Assembly (NCBI RefSeq): GCF_009741265.1
Contig: NZ_WOWL01000001.1
Coordinates: 4,030,001 to 4,094,000, forward strand
Direction: 5' to 3'
Source: Pseudarthrobacter sp. GA104
GTDB taxonomy: Bacteria > Actinomycetota > Actinomycetes > Actinomycetales > Micrococcaceae
DNA: 64,000 nt
Shown: positions 22,174-32,064 of the stretch, piece by piece
Layout of the letters: every line of letters starts with the position of its first letter
Position numbering within the stretch: position 1 is the stretch's first letter
Notes under the pieces: model-generated
The model's input: only the letters and a program-made list of their open reading frames with translations
What the model was told of the DNA's origin: nothing
The model's database searches: none
Program-made: the position numbers and the translations under genes

Positions 22174-22343
22174 GTGAATTCTGCCCGAACCGACGTCATC
22201 GTCATTGGTGCGGGCCGGCCGGGTTCTCCGCTGCCTGTCACCTTCAGCGCCGTGGCTCCGGCTATGTAATGCTCGACGCCGGGGACGGCCCGGGTGGCGC
22301 CCGGCGGGACCGCCGGGAAAGCCTGCGGACGGCTTTGGAATGA
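22174..22343 (+). pseudogene. relic of a flavin-dependent monooxygenase gene (N-terminus only)
   Basis: Starting at GTG 22174, the frame reads VNSARTDVIVIGAG, a typical FAD-binding start. After a one-base shift near 22212 the next frame reads GFSAACHLQRRGSGYVMLD and then a GDGPGGA segment, the usual continuation in NAD(P)/FAD-dependent monooxygenases. It ends at TGA 22341. Only about 55 residues of a roughly 350-residue family remain. It diverges from the methyltransferase gene upstream. Confidence 0.75.
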
Positions 22344-22403
22344 GCGGCAGCAGTTCCGGGCAGCGGCACGTGCAACCAGAACAACGGAAAGCAGCGGGAA
22401 CAG

Positions 22404-23594
22404 TTGGCATCAAACAGTCTTGGGGATCTCTTTGCAGCACTCCGGCGCAGGCCGGATGTGGAAGCACCCAACCTGCAGGCGTGGGACGCCACGGACCGGC
22501 TCCTGCTTGAGGCAGCCGGGGGACTGGTGGCTTCCGGAAGCGCAGTGGCCGTCATCGGGGACCGGTACGGTGCGCTGACGCTCGGGGCCCTCGCCGCGCT
22601 CAACCCGGGCTCCGTACGGGTCCACCAGGACCTGATCACCGGGGAGCGCGCCCTGCAGCTCAACGCGGCCGGGCTCCGTAGCGCCGGCCTGCTCCCGGCC
22701 GCCCCGGCGGGGATGCCCGCCGGTTCCACGGACGGGGAGCCGGGGTTCACCCAGCTGCCGCTTGGCCCGGAACTCCTGGCCGGGGCGCAGGCAGTACTGC
22801 TTCAGTTGCCCAAGACGCTGGCTGAGCTGGACGAGATCGCCGCCGCGGTGGCCCGCTACGCGGCACCGGGCGTTACGCTCCTGGCCGGCGGGCGGGTCAA
22901 GCACATGTCACTCGGCATGAACGCCGTGCTGGAACGCCACTTCTCTTCCGTCCAGCCGCAGCTCGCCAGGCAGAAGTCGCGCGTGGTCCTGGCGTGCGGT
23001 CCGCAAGGGGGCGGGAAGGGAAACTATCCCGTCGTCGAACACCTCGCCGAGCTCGACCTCGACGTCGCCGCCCATGGGGCAGTGTTCGCCGGCACCAAAC
23101 TGGACATCGGTACCAGGTTCCTGCTGACGTTCCTCCCGGCCATGAAGGCGGCCCGGCACGCCGTCGACCTGGGCTGCGGCACGGGAATCCTTGCCGCCAT
23201 GTACGCCCGGCAGCACCCTGGGGCAGCAGTGACCGCCACGGACCAGTCCGCCGCAGCAGTGGCCTCCGCGCAGGCAACGGCACAAGCCAACGGGCTGGAA
23301 GGCCGAATCACCGTCCTGCAGGATGACGCCCTCGGCAGCCTGGCGGCAGGCAGCGTGGACCTGGTCCTGCTCAACCCGCCGTTCCACGTCGGCGCCGGGG
23401 TCCATGCTGGAGCAGGCCTAAAGATGATTGAGGCAGCGGGACGGGTCCTCGCGCCCGGGGGCGAGCTGTGGACGGTCTTCAACCGCCACCTGCCCTACCT
23501 GCCCGCGCTGGAGCGGCACGTTGGGCCTACCGCCGTGAAAGGCAGGAACCCCAAGTTCACGGTGACGTTGAGCACCCGCCGCGGCGATGGATGA
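22404..23594 (+). CDS. RlmG/RsmC-like rRNA guanine-N2 methyltransferase
   Basis: 396 residues with the two-lobed layout of RlmG/RsmC. A degenerate N-terminal methyltransferase-like half is followed by an active half with SAM loop DLGCGTG (255-261) and base-flipping NPPFH (324-328). This family methylates guanine N2 in 16S or 23S rRNA; which position is not deducible here. The TTG start has GGGAA five bases upstream. It follows the monooxygenase relic and may have come under a new promoter because of that decay. Confidence 0.85.
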   Translation: MASNSLGDLFAALRRRPDVEAPNLQAWDATDRLLLEAAGGLVASGSAVAVIGDRYGALTLGALAALNPGSVRVHQDLITGERALQLNAAGLRSAGLLPAAPAGMPAGSTDGEPGFTQLPLGPELLAGAQAVLLQLPKTLAELDEIAAAVARYAAPGVTLLAGGRVKHMSLGMNAVLERHFSSVQPQLARQKSRVVLACGPQGGGKGNYPVVEHLAELDLDVAAHGAVFAGTKLDIGTRFLLTFLPAMKAARHAVDLGCGTGILAAMYARQHPGAAVTATDQSAAAVASAQATAQANGLEGRITVLQDDALGSLAAGSVDLVLLNPPFHVGAGVHAGAGLKMIEAAGRVLAPGGELWTVFNRHLPYLPALERHVGPTAVKGRNPKFTVTLSTRRGDG

Positions 23595-23706
23595 GCGGAA
23601 CAGGCCGGCCCCGCTCCGCCCAGGGGGAGGACCGCCCTTGCCGCGCCGCGCCGTCGTGCCTGCCCTATGGGTCTGTGACCACGCGTAACGTACGATTCAA
23701 GCATCA

Positions 23707-23720
23707 CCACAAGTATGTGG
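23707..23720 (+). promoter_or_regulatory. candidate ROK operator
   Basis: Perfect inverted repeat CCACA-AGTA-TGTGG between a -10-like TACGAT (23691-23696) and the GTG start of the ROK regulator. Its position suggests autoregulation; no second copy was found before the ABC operon. Confidence 0.3.
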
Positions 23721-23742
23721 CCAAAGACGTTTAGGGGACGCC

Positions 23743-24996
23743 GTGACTGAGATCCGCCAATCCTCACCGAGGCGCGGAACCAACCTGCCCAAAATGGGGG
23801 ACTTCAACCTCACGGTGATCCTGGACGCCATCCGAAGGGCTTCCGCCGGGCTGAGCCGGGTGGAGCTGGCCCAGATTGTGGGCCTCTCACCGCAGACCAT
23901 CTCCAACATCTCCCGGCGCCTCCTTGACCAGAACCTCATCGTGGAGGCGGGCAAGGAAGGCAGCGGACCCGGCAAGCCGCGCACCATCCTGCGGCTCAAC
24001 CCCGGCGGTGTGTTCGCGCTGGGTGTCCACCTGGATCCCGCTGTCACCACCTTCGTGGTCCTGGATCTGGTGGGCGCAGTGGTGCGGCACTCGAGGATCA
24101 AAACCCCCGGCGGCAACGATCCGTCGGCCGTTATTTCCACCATCGCTGAGGAGATCGCCCAGTTGGTGGAGGACTCCGGCGTGGACCGGGAGAGGATCGC
24201 CGGACTCGGCGTCGCTGCTCCCGGCCCCATCGACCTTGATAGCGGATCCGTGGTGGATCCGCCCCTGCTCCCCGGCTGGGACCGGGTGGAACTGCGCAGC
24301 GCCCTTTCCGAAGCCACGGGCTATTCCGTCCTGATGGACAAGGACGTCACCAGCGCCGCCGTCGCGGAAACGTGGGCCGGCGGCCCCAGCGGCTCCGGCA
24401 GCTTCGTCTTCATGTACATGGGCACCGGCATCGGCTGCGGCATTGTCCTCAATGACGAGGTTGTCCGGGGAACTTCCGGAAACGCCGGCGAGATCGGCCA
24501 TATCGTGGTGGACCCGGACGGACCCCCTTGCGACTGCGGCCTGCGCGGCTGCGTGAAGTCCACCTGCATCCCGCAGGTGTTGGTGGCCGAAGCGGAGGCC
24601 GCCGGGATTTTGGACGGCACGCGGTCCGGGAACAGCGGCGCGGAGATCCAGCAAAGCTTTTCCCGGCTGTGCGACCTTGCGGACGAGGGAAACGAACAGG
24701 CCCTTGCCATCATCGACAAGTCCGCAGCGCGGGTAGCGCGTGCCGCCTCGGTGGTCACCAACACGCTGGACGTTGAGCGCGTGGTGTTCGGAGGGCCCTT
24801 CTGGAGCCGGCTGGCCGGTCGTTACCTCGAGAAGATTCCGGCGCTGCTCGAGGCCAACAGCGACACCCGGCTCATCCATCCCATCGAGGTAGTGGGCACC
24901 GGGGTAGGAGAGGACGTCGGAGCCATCGGAGCGGCCTCCCTGGTCCTGGAATATACGCTGGCGCCCCGGGCCCAGCGGCTCCTCCTGGAAAGTTGA
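23743..24996 (+). CDS. ROK family transcriptional regulator
   Basis: Sugar-responsive repressor. 417 residues: a winged HTH at about 20-75 (SRVELAQIVGLSPQTISNI) and a C-terminal ROK sugar-kinase-like domain with GTGIGCGIV, the GNAGEIGHI motif, and the zinc site CDCGLRGC (263-270). It lies just upstream and on the same strand as a sugar ABC importer, which it probably controls. Whether it still has kinase activity cannot be judged; HTH-bearing ROK proteins usually do not. Confidence 0.92.
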   Translation: MTEIRQSSPRRGTNLPKMGDFNLTVILDAIRRASAGLSRVELAQIVGLSPQTISNISRRLLDQNLIVEAGKEGSGPGKPRTILRLNPGGVFALGVHLDPAVTTFVVLDLVGAVVRHSRIKTPGGNDPSAVISTIAEEIAQLVEDSGVDRERIAGLGVAAPGPIDLDSGSVVDPPLLPGWDRVELRSALSEATGYSVLMDKDVTSAAVAETWAGGPSGSGSFVFMYMGTGIGCGIVLNDEVVRGTSGNAGEIGHIVVDPDGPPCDCGLRGCVKSTCIPQVLVAEAEAAGILDGTRSGNSGAEIQQSFSRLCDLADEGNEQALAIIDKSAARVARAASVVTNTLDVERVVFGGPFWSRLAGRYLEKIPALLEANSDTRLIHPIEVVGTGVGEDVGAIGAASLVLEYTLAPRAQRLLLES

Positions 24997-25018
24997 CCGG
25001 TGCGCCGCCGGCGGTGCC

Positions 25019-25047
25019 TTGCCTGGGTCAGGGCGTCCATCTAGCAT
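25019..25047 (+). promoter_or_regulatory. promoter of the sugar ABC operon
   Basis: TTGCCT (25019-25024), exactly 17 bases, TAGCAT (25042-25047). It lies 68 bases before the start of the binding-protein gene. Confidence 0.65.
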
Positions 25048-25114
25048 TTGCTTATTGCCGCGGCTGGGGGCCCGCTGACAACGGGGACCGCAGCCATTGA
25101 CCGAATGGAGCACC

Positions 25115-26467
25115 ATGCGTCGCCAGTCGCTGAAGACCATGTCCCTCATCGCTTCGGCAATGATTGTCCTGACGGCGTGCAACCCGGCTGATCCGGCGGG
25201 TGCTTCCAAGACCCTGAAGGTGGCTTACCAGAAGACGGACTCCTTCACCGCCCTGGATACCATGCTCCAGGCCGCCAAGCAGGAGTTCGAGGCGGCGAAC
25301 CAGGGTGTCAAGGTCGAGCTGCAGCCCATCCAGGCGAACGACGACGACTACGGCACCAAACTGGCGCTTGCCCTCCGGTCGCCGTCCACGGCACCGGACG
25401 TGTTTTACGAGGACACCTTCAAGGTCCGCTCCGACGTGGACGCCGGTTACCTCCTCAAGCTGGACAGCCACCTTGAGGGCTGGGCGGACTGGGATACGTT
25501 CGACGACGGCGCCAAGGCGGCAGGGCGCGCGGACGACGGCGGGACGTACGCGGTGCCGCTGGGCACGGACACCCGCGCCATTTGGTACAACCGGAAGGTC
25601 CTGGAAAATGCCGGGATCAGCCTTCCCTGGCAGCCGCGGAGCTGGCAGGACATCCTGGACACCGCCCGGAAGATCAAGGCCAACGACCCCACGGTGATCC
25701 CGTTCAACATGTACGCGGGCAAGGGCACCGGCGAGGGCTCTGTGATGCAAAGCTTCTACGAGCTGCTGTACGGGACGGGGTCTGCCCTGTATGACGAAGA
25801 TGCCGGCAAATGGGTGGTTGGGTCCGCCGGTTTCCGGGACTCGCTGGGATTCCTTGAAACGCTGTATGAAGAGCAACTGGCGGTTTCGCCGGCTGAAGCG
25901 CTGGACGCGAATGTCTGGAAAAAGGTCTTTGGTGAATGGTTCCCGAACGCCAAAATGGGGGCCACGGTGGAAGGCTCCTACGCGCCGTCGTTCTGGCAGG
26001 ATGGCGGTTCCTACGAGTGGCCCGGCTACGAGCAGGAGATCGGCGTGGCCCCTTTCCCCACCCAAAACGGCCAGGCGCCCGGTGCCGTGAGCATGTCGGG
26101 CGGCTGGACCCTGGCGCTCGGGGCGGGGACGAAGGAACCGGAACTGGCTTTCAACTTCCTCTCAACGGCGCTCAACAAGAAGAATTCGTTGGCCTTCACC
26201 GTGGAGAGCTCGCAGATTGCCGTCCGAAAGGACGTGGCTGCCGAGAAGGAGTACCTGGATGCCAACCCGTTCGTCAGGGATGTATCCGAGCTTGTCTCGG
26301 TGACCCGGTACCGGCCGGCAACTGCTGACTACCCCCGGATTTCAGCGGCCGTCCAGGAGGCCACGGAAGCCGTCATCACCGGCAACAAATCCCCCCAGGA
26401 GGCAGCGGCGGAGTACGACGCCGCCGTGGCCGGGATCGTGGGCGGCGACAACACCGTCCGGCAGTAG
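25115..26467 (+). CDS. ABC sugar transporter substrate-binding lipoprotein
   Basis: Extracellular solute-binding protein of family 1 (450 residues) that captures a sugar or oligosaccharide for import. It has a lipoprotein signal with lipobox LTAC (C22 lipidated). Aromatic residues throughout the mature part (WADWDTF, SFWQDGGSYEWPGY) fit a carbohydrate site. Start ATG 25115 has GGAG four bases upstream; an in-frame TTG at 25097 has none. First gene of an operon with two permeases; the substrate is unknown. Confidence 0.93.
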   Translation: MRRQSLKTMSLIASAMIVLTACNPADPAGASKTLKVAYQKTDSFTALDTMLQAAKQEFEAANQGVKVELQPIQANDDDYGTKLALALRSPSTAPDVFYEDTFKVRSDVDAGYLLKLDSHLEGWADWDTFDDGAKAAGRADDGGTYAVPLGTDTRAIWYNRKVLENAGISLPWQPRSWQDILDTARKIKANDPTVIPFNMYAGKGTGEGSVMQSFYELLYGTGSALYDEDAGKWVVGSAGFRDSLGFLETLYEEQLAVSPAEALDANVWKKVFGEWFPNAKMGATVEGSYAPSFWQDGGSYEWPGYEQEIGVAPFPTQNGQAPGAVSMSGGWTLALGAGTKEPELAFNFLSTALNKKNSLAFTVESSQIAVRKDVAAEKEYLDANPFVRDVSELVSVTRYRPATADYPRISAAVQEATEAVITGNKSPQEAAAEYDAAVAGIVGGDNTVRQ

Positions 26468-26471
26468 CCCG

Positions 26472-27353
26472 TTGCAGCTACCCGCCACGGCACGGCAACT
26501 GTTTCGGTACCTGCCGGTCCTTCCTGCTGTGCTGCTCCTCCTCGTCTTTCTTGCCGGACCCGTGCTCTGGGCCTTCCACGCGTCCCTCACCAACGCCGGC
26601 CTGACCGGGCGCAGCGCCCGCAACCCCTTATGGGTGGGGCTGGACAACTACGGCCGGCTGCTGGCGGACCCGGTGTTCCCGCTCTCGCTTTTCCTCACGG
26701 TGGTGTTTGTCGGTGGTTCGGCGGTACTGGGCCAGAACCTGCTGGGGCTCGCCCTGGCGGTGTTGATGCGCCGGGCCCGGCCGGTGGTGTCCACGGTCGT
26801 TGGCACCACGGTGGTAGCTGCCTGGGTCCTTCCCGAGATCGTTGCTGCCTTTGCCGCCTATGCCTTTTTCAGCGGCGACGGGACGCTGAACCAGCTCCTG
26901 GGGAGCCTGGGGCTTGGCCGGCCGGACTGGCTCTACGCCTTTCCCATGGTGGCCGTAACGCTCGCCAACGTGTGGCGGGGAACCGCGTTTTCCATGCTGG
27001 TGTACCGTGCGGCACTGAACGATGTTCCGGCCGAGGTGACAGAGGCGGCCCAGATGGACGGCGCGCATGGCTGGCAGCGGCTCGCCTTCATCACGCTGCC
27101 GATGATCCGCGGAAGCATCACCACGAACCTGATGCTGATCACGCTGCAGACACTGGCGGTGTTCACGCTGGTGTGGGTGATGACTGCCGGTGGACCGGCC
27201 AACGCTAGCACCACGCTTCCTGTCCTGGCCTACCAGGAGGCCTTCAAATTCGGGGACATTGGCTACGGGACAGCGGTCGCCTCGGTGCTTATCCTCATTG
27301 GCGCGGTCTTCGGCCTGGTGTACGTCCGGCTGCTCCGGGAACGGAATCCATGA
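26472..27353 (+). CDS. ABC sugar transporter permease (MalF-like)
   Basis: 293-residue inner-membrane subunit with six predicted helices. The EAA loop that contacts the ATPase reads EAAQMDGAHGWQRLAFITLP. The TTG start four bases after the previous stop has no good ribosome site, so it may depend on coupling. It overlaps the next permease gene by four bases (ATGA). Confidence 0.9.
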   Translation: MQLPATARQLFRYLPVLPAVLLLLVFLAGPVLWAFHASLTNAGLTGRSARNPLWVGLDNYGRLLADPVFPLSLFLTVVFVGGSAVLGQNLLGLALAVLMRRARPVVSTVVGTTVVAAWVLPEIVAAFAAYAFFSGDGTLNQLLGSLGLGRPDWLYAFPMVAVTLANVWRGTAFSMLVYRAALNDVPAEVTEAAQMDGAHGWQRLAFITLPMIRGSITTNLMLITLQTLAVFTLVWVMTAGGPANASTTLPVLAYQEAFKFGDIGYGTAVASVLILIGAVFGLVYVRLLRERNP

Positions 27354-28225
27354 GCGCTCCCGCCAGGACAGCCCGCACGCGTCCGGCCACCACTGGAAGC
27401 CGGCAGCGGCGCCGGGCCGGCAGCACTCCGGCTGACGTGGTGCTGCTCCTGATCGGAGCCGGCTTCCTGTTGCCGCTGCTCTGGCTCATCCTGGCGTCCC
27501 TCGATGCCGAAGCCGGACATGAACTAAGGATTCCTGCCGAAGCCGGCGCGGACAATTTCGCCGCCGTCCTGACCCCGGAACTGCTGTTCCGGCCACTGTG
27601 GAACAGCGTGGTGTTGTCCGGGGGTACGGCCGCCGTGACCCTGGTTGCAGCCGTCCTGGCTGCCTATCCGCTCTCCCGCTACCAGTCCCGGTTCAACCGG
27701 CCGTTCATGTACACCGTCCTCTTCGGAACATGCCTGCCCATCACTGCCATCATGGTCCCGGTGTACGGCCTCTTCGTCCAGTTCGAGCTGCTCGACTCGA
27801 TGCCCGCCACCATCTTCTTCATGGCCACCACCACCCTGCCCATGGCCATCTGGATGACCAAGAACTTCATGGACGGCGTGCCGGCATCGCTGGAGGAAGC
27901 CGCCTGGGTGGACGGTGCAACGCGGATGGCTGCGCTCCGAACCATTGTGCTGCCGCTGATGAGGCAGGGGCTGGGCGTGGTGTTCATCTTTGTGTTCATC
28001 CAGGCGTGGGGCAACTTCTTTGTGCCGTTCGTGCTGCTCCTGTCCGAGGCACGGCAGCCCGCCGCGGTATCCATCTTCAGTTTCTTCGGACAGCACGGGG
28101 CTGTTGCGTACGGCCAGCTGGCCGCGTTCTCCGTCCTGTATTCCCTGCCGGTGCTGGTGCTCTACGTCATTGTGGCCAGGGGCGCCGACGGTTCCTTTGC
28201 CTTGTCCGGAGCCGTCAGGGGGTAG
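27350..28225 (+). CDS. ABC sugar transporter permease (MalG-like)
   Basis: 291-residue partner permease with six predicted helices. Its EAA loop reads EEAAWVDGATRMAALRTIVLP without interruption, so contact with an ATPase should be intact. It overlaps the preceding gene by four bases. No ATPase or sugar hydrolase gene follows, so a shared MsiK/MsmX-type ATPase encoded elsewhere is likely. Confidence 0.9.
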   Translation: MSAPARTARTRPATTGSRQRRRAGSTPADVVLLLIGAGFLLPLLWLILASLDAEAGHELRIPAEAGADNFAAVLTPELLFRPLWNSVVLSGGTAAVTLVAAVLAAYPLSRYQSRFNRPFMYTVLFGTCLPITAIMVPVYGLFVQFELLDSMPATIFFMATTTLPMAIWMTKNFMDGVPASLEEAAWVDGATRMAALRTIVLPLMRQGLGVVFIFVFIQAWGNFFVPFVLLLSEARQPAAVSIFSFFGQHGAVAYGQLAAFSVLYSLPVLVLYVIVARGADGSFALSGAVRG

Positions 28226-28322
28226 CCGGGCAGCGCGGGTTTCGCATCACCGCCGGCAACGGCTGCAGCCCGGCACGGACCATGGCGGCCCCTGCCAAGC
28301 GACTTTCCCGGGGCAGGAGGAG

Positions 28323-28526
28323 TCAGTCGATGTCCTCGATGACCACTCCGTACGGCAGGCTTTCGTCCAAGTGCGCCTGGTGGCCTGTGGCTCCGGGATT
28401 GTAGATGACCCGGACCCCGTGCAGCTTGTCCGCCGCGGACTGCAGCAGGACAGGCCTGACAGTGCTGATGAACATCTCGCTTTTGTCGGCGAGAAACTCC
28501 TTGTAACTGGCTGGAAGCTCGCTCAT
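28323..28526 (-). CDS. small conserved hypothetical protein
   Basis: 67-residue cytoplasmic protein with no motif I recognise. Mixed charged and aliphatic composition (LPASYKEFLADKSEMF at the N-terminus, acidic C-terminus) fits a real folded protein. No Shine-Dalgarno precedes ATG 28526, but TATCCT six bases upstream (minus strand) could give a leaderless transcript. It is convergent with the ABC operon and divergent from moxR. Confidence 0.6.
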   Translation of the reverse strand: MSELPASYKEFLADKSEMFISTVRPVLLQSAADKLHGVRVIYNPGATGHQAHLDESLPYGVVIEDID

Positions 28527-28665
28527 GTCAAAAGGATAGACCCGGGCGCCCTTGATGGGGAGGGCTCCCCATTGCCGAAAGTGCAGCCCCGTTCTTGGAT
28601 AGGATGGCGGCGGAGTGCAGCCGGTCCGGCAGCAAAGCCCAGTTCAGCCACCAGGGGGAGTCCGA

Positions 28666-29673
<1,008 letters not shown>

Positions 29674-29679
29674 GCCGGC

Positions 29680-30582
29680 GTGACCAGCCTCCTGCAGCGG
29701 GTGAAGTCCAACATGGCCATCTTCGCGCACCGCAAGGCCCGCGGCATGCTCGACGGCGAATACGGCTCGGTGTTCCGCGGGCGCAGCCTGGACTTCGATG
29801 ACCTCCGTGCCTACGTTCCCGGCGACGAAGTCCGCGACATCGACTGGAAGGCGTCGGCCCGGCACGGCTCGCCGCTGATCAAACGGTACGTGGCGGTCCG
29901 CCGGCAGAGCGTCATCCTGGTCACGGACTCGGGCCGCAACATGGCCGCGGCAGCCTACAGTGGGGAAACCAAGAAGGACATCGCTGTGATGGCGCTGGGG
30001 GTCATGGGGTACCTTGCCCACCGGCACGGTGACGTGGTGGGACTGGTGTGCGGCGATTCCGGGGGCACAACGTCACTGCCCGCCAAAGCCGGTGAGGCCC
30101 ATCTGGAACGCCTCCTGCGGCAGGTGCACTCGGCGGCGACGCTGGACGCTGCGCCCAGCAGGATCGAGGACCAGCTCCACCATGTAGCGCGCAAGGTGAA
30201 GGGGCGCAACCTGCTGTTCGTCGTTGCCGACGAACTTGCGGCCAGCCCGGCCTTGGGGCAGTTGCTGCGCCGGCTTCGGGCCCAGCACGAGGTCCTCTGG
30301 CTCACGGTCCGGGACGCAGGACTGGCCCCTGGGGACCCGCTCCTTCAGCCGGAGCAGGGCCTGCCTGATTCCTACAGCGTCAGCGGTTCCCGCCCCCTTC
30401 TTGCGCACCTTGCCCGGGACCCGGCAGTCGCCGCGGCCTATGCCAACGCCGTGGCAGAACGGGACGCCGGGCGTAGGGCCATGCTGCGCCAGGCCGGGAT
30501 CACGGAAGGCGAAGTGGCCGGAACCGGGGGCGTGATGACGGCCCTGTTCGCCCTCCTGGAAAGGCACCGACGTGCAGGCTGA
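29680..30582 (+). CDS. DUF58 domain protein
   Basis: 300-residue protein. The N-terminal DUF58 signature YVPGDEVRDIDWKASAR is clear and precedes a VWA-like fold. DUF58 proteins almost always follow MoxR ATPases and are thought to be part of the same envelope machine. It has no N-terminal membrane segments, unlike many DUF58 proteins. The GTG start is six bases after moxR, and it overlaps the next gene. Confidence 0.9.
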   Translation: MTSLLQRVKSNMAIFAHRKARGMLDGEYGSVFRGRSLDFDDLRAYVPGDEVRDIDWKASARHGSPLIKRYVAVRRQSVILVTDSGRNMAAAAYSGETKKDIAVMALGVMGYLAHRHGDVVGLVCGDSGGTTSLPAKAGEAHLERLLRQVHSAATLDAAPSRIEDQLHHVARKVKGRNLLFVVADELAASPALGQLLRRLRAQHEVLWLTVRDAGLAPGDPLLQPEQGLPDSYSVSGSRPLLAHLARDPAVAAAYANAVAERDAGRRAMLRQAGITEGEVAGTGGVMTALFALLERHRRAG

Positions 30583-31042
30583 ACCGGAGTTCTACGGACC
30601 GCTGGAGTATGCCCCCGTCTGGGGCTGGGCCGGTGCAGGACTGCTGGTGATGGTTGCCGCCTGGTACGCGTTCGTGTTTGCCGCCACCCGCAAGCCACTG
30701 GGCGTGCAGGCCCGCCACCGACCTGCACGCCTGACCGAGCTGGCAGGACTCAAGGCGGCGTACCTGCAGAGGATCGATGACGTGGAACGTGACGCCGCCG
30801 CCGGAAAGCGGAGCGCCCGGGACTCCCACCAGGAAATCAGCCTCCTGCTGAGGAAATTCATCCGCGACGCCACCGGAGTGGATGCGCCCCGCATGACCCG
30901 GACGGACCTCGCGGAACATCCGCTGCCGGCCGCCGCATCCGCCGTCGGGCAGCTGTATCCGGCCGAGTTCGGCCCCGAGCCCCTTCCCTCCGTCGCAGGC
31001 TCCGCGGCCGCGGCACGCAAGGCGGTGCAGGCATGGAACTGA
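30572..31042 (+). CDS. single-pass membrane protein of the MoxR/VWA operon
   Basis: 156 residues with one membrane helix at about 19-38 and a cytoplasmic helical region containing LLLRKFIRDATG. Size, topology and place resemble the DUF4381-like component of Bat operons, but the sequence is too divergent to be sure. It overlaps the genes on both sides by about ten bases, so its dosage is tied to theirs. Confidence 0.75.
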   Translation: MQAEPEFYGPLEYAPVWGWAGAGLLVMVAAWYAFVFAATRKPLGVQARHRPARLTELAGLKAAYLQRIDDVERDAAAGKRSARDSHQEISLLLRKFIRDATGVDAPRMTRTDLAEHPLPAAASAVGQLYPAEFGPEPLPSVAGSAAAARKAVQAWN

Positions 31043-32064
31043 TGTGGTGGTGGCTGCTGCCGCTGGCCGCCGTGGCAGCCGGCGCTGCCCTATGGGCTGC
31101 CCTGCGGCCGGACAGGAATGCCAACGCACGACGCCGGCCGGTGGCCCATGCGGACCGGCTCACCGTGCTGCCGGAGTACCAGTTAGCCGTGCGGCGGTAC
31201 TGCCGCTGGCTCGCAGTGGCCGCGCTCGCCTGCGCGTCCCTGCTGGTTTCCACGGCTGTGGCGGCGGCACGACCCGCCGAGGTGGCCACCATCCGGCCGG
31301 AACAGCACAACCGCGACATCATGCTGTGCCTCGACGTTTCGGGCTCCATGAGCAGTGCCGACGCCGCCGTGGTGGACGTCTTCTCGGAACTGGCCGCCGA
31401 ATTCGACGGCGAACGCATCGGCCTGACCGTTTTTGACAGCACGGCCATCCAGGTTTTTCCGCTGACCGACGACTACGGCTACGCCCGGGAGCAGCTGCAG
31501 CTCGCACGGGACGCCTTCAACGGGAAACCCGGCAGTTCCGGATTCCTCGACGGGACGTGGAGCGGCCGGGGCTCCTCCCTGATCGGCGACGGCCTGGCGT
31601 CCTGCCTCACCAGCTTCCCCCGCGGGACGGAACAGGCCGGAAACCGGGACACTGGCATCAACCGCCCATCCGGCCAACCGGCGCGCTCGCGGTCAGTGGT
31701 CCTGGCAACGGACAATTTCCTCTCCGGAGACCCCATCATGACCCTCGGGGAAGCGGCCGCCCTTGCCAGGGACAGGGCTGTGCGCGTGTATGCACTGAAC
31801 CCGGGTGACCTTGACTACGGCCCAGGCCAGGATCAGCCAGGGGAGCAGTTGCGGGCTGCGGCGGAATCCACGGGCGGTGCCTATTACGCCCTGGACAACC
31901 CCGAAGCTGTGCCGGGCGTCGTGCGGGGCGTCGAGGAAACGGAAAAGTCGGCTCTTCAGGGCGCGCCGCGGGCGGTCGTCTCGGACGAGCCGGGACTGCC
32001 GCTCACCGCGGCCCTCCTCTCCGGGCTGGTCCTCGCCGTCGCCGGCTGGCGGTTGCGGCCATGA
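31033..32064 (+). CDS. membrane-anchored VWA domain protein (BatA-like)
   Basis: 343 residues with two N-terminal helices, an extracytoplasmic von Willebrand A domain whose metal site DVSGSM is at 101-106, and a C-terminal helix. The complete MIDAS predicts Mg-dependent protein binding. It likely works with the MoxR ATPase and the following VWA protein in the envelope. It overlaps the next gene by four bases. Confidence 0.88.
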   Translation: MELMWWWLLPLAAVAAGAALWAALRPDRNANARRRPVAHADRLTVLPEYQLAVRRYCRWLAVAALACASLLVSTAVAAARPAEVATIRPEQHNRDIMLCLDVSGSMSSADAAVVDVFSELAAEFDGERIGLTVFDSTAIQVFPLTDDYGYAREQLQLARDAFNGKPGSSGFLDGTWSGRGSSLIGDGLASCLTSFPRGTEQAGNRDTGINRPSGQPARSRSVVLATDNFLSGDPIMTLGEAAALARDRAVRVYALNPGDLDYGPGQDQPGEQLRAAAESTGGAYYALDNPEAVPGVVRGVEETEKSALQGAPRAVVSDEPGLPLTAALLSGLVLAVAGWRLRP

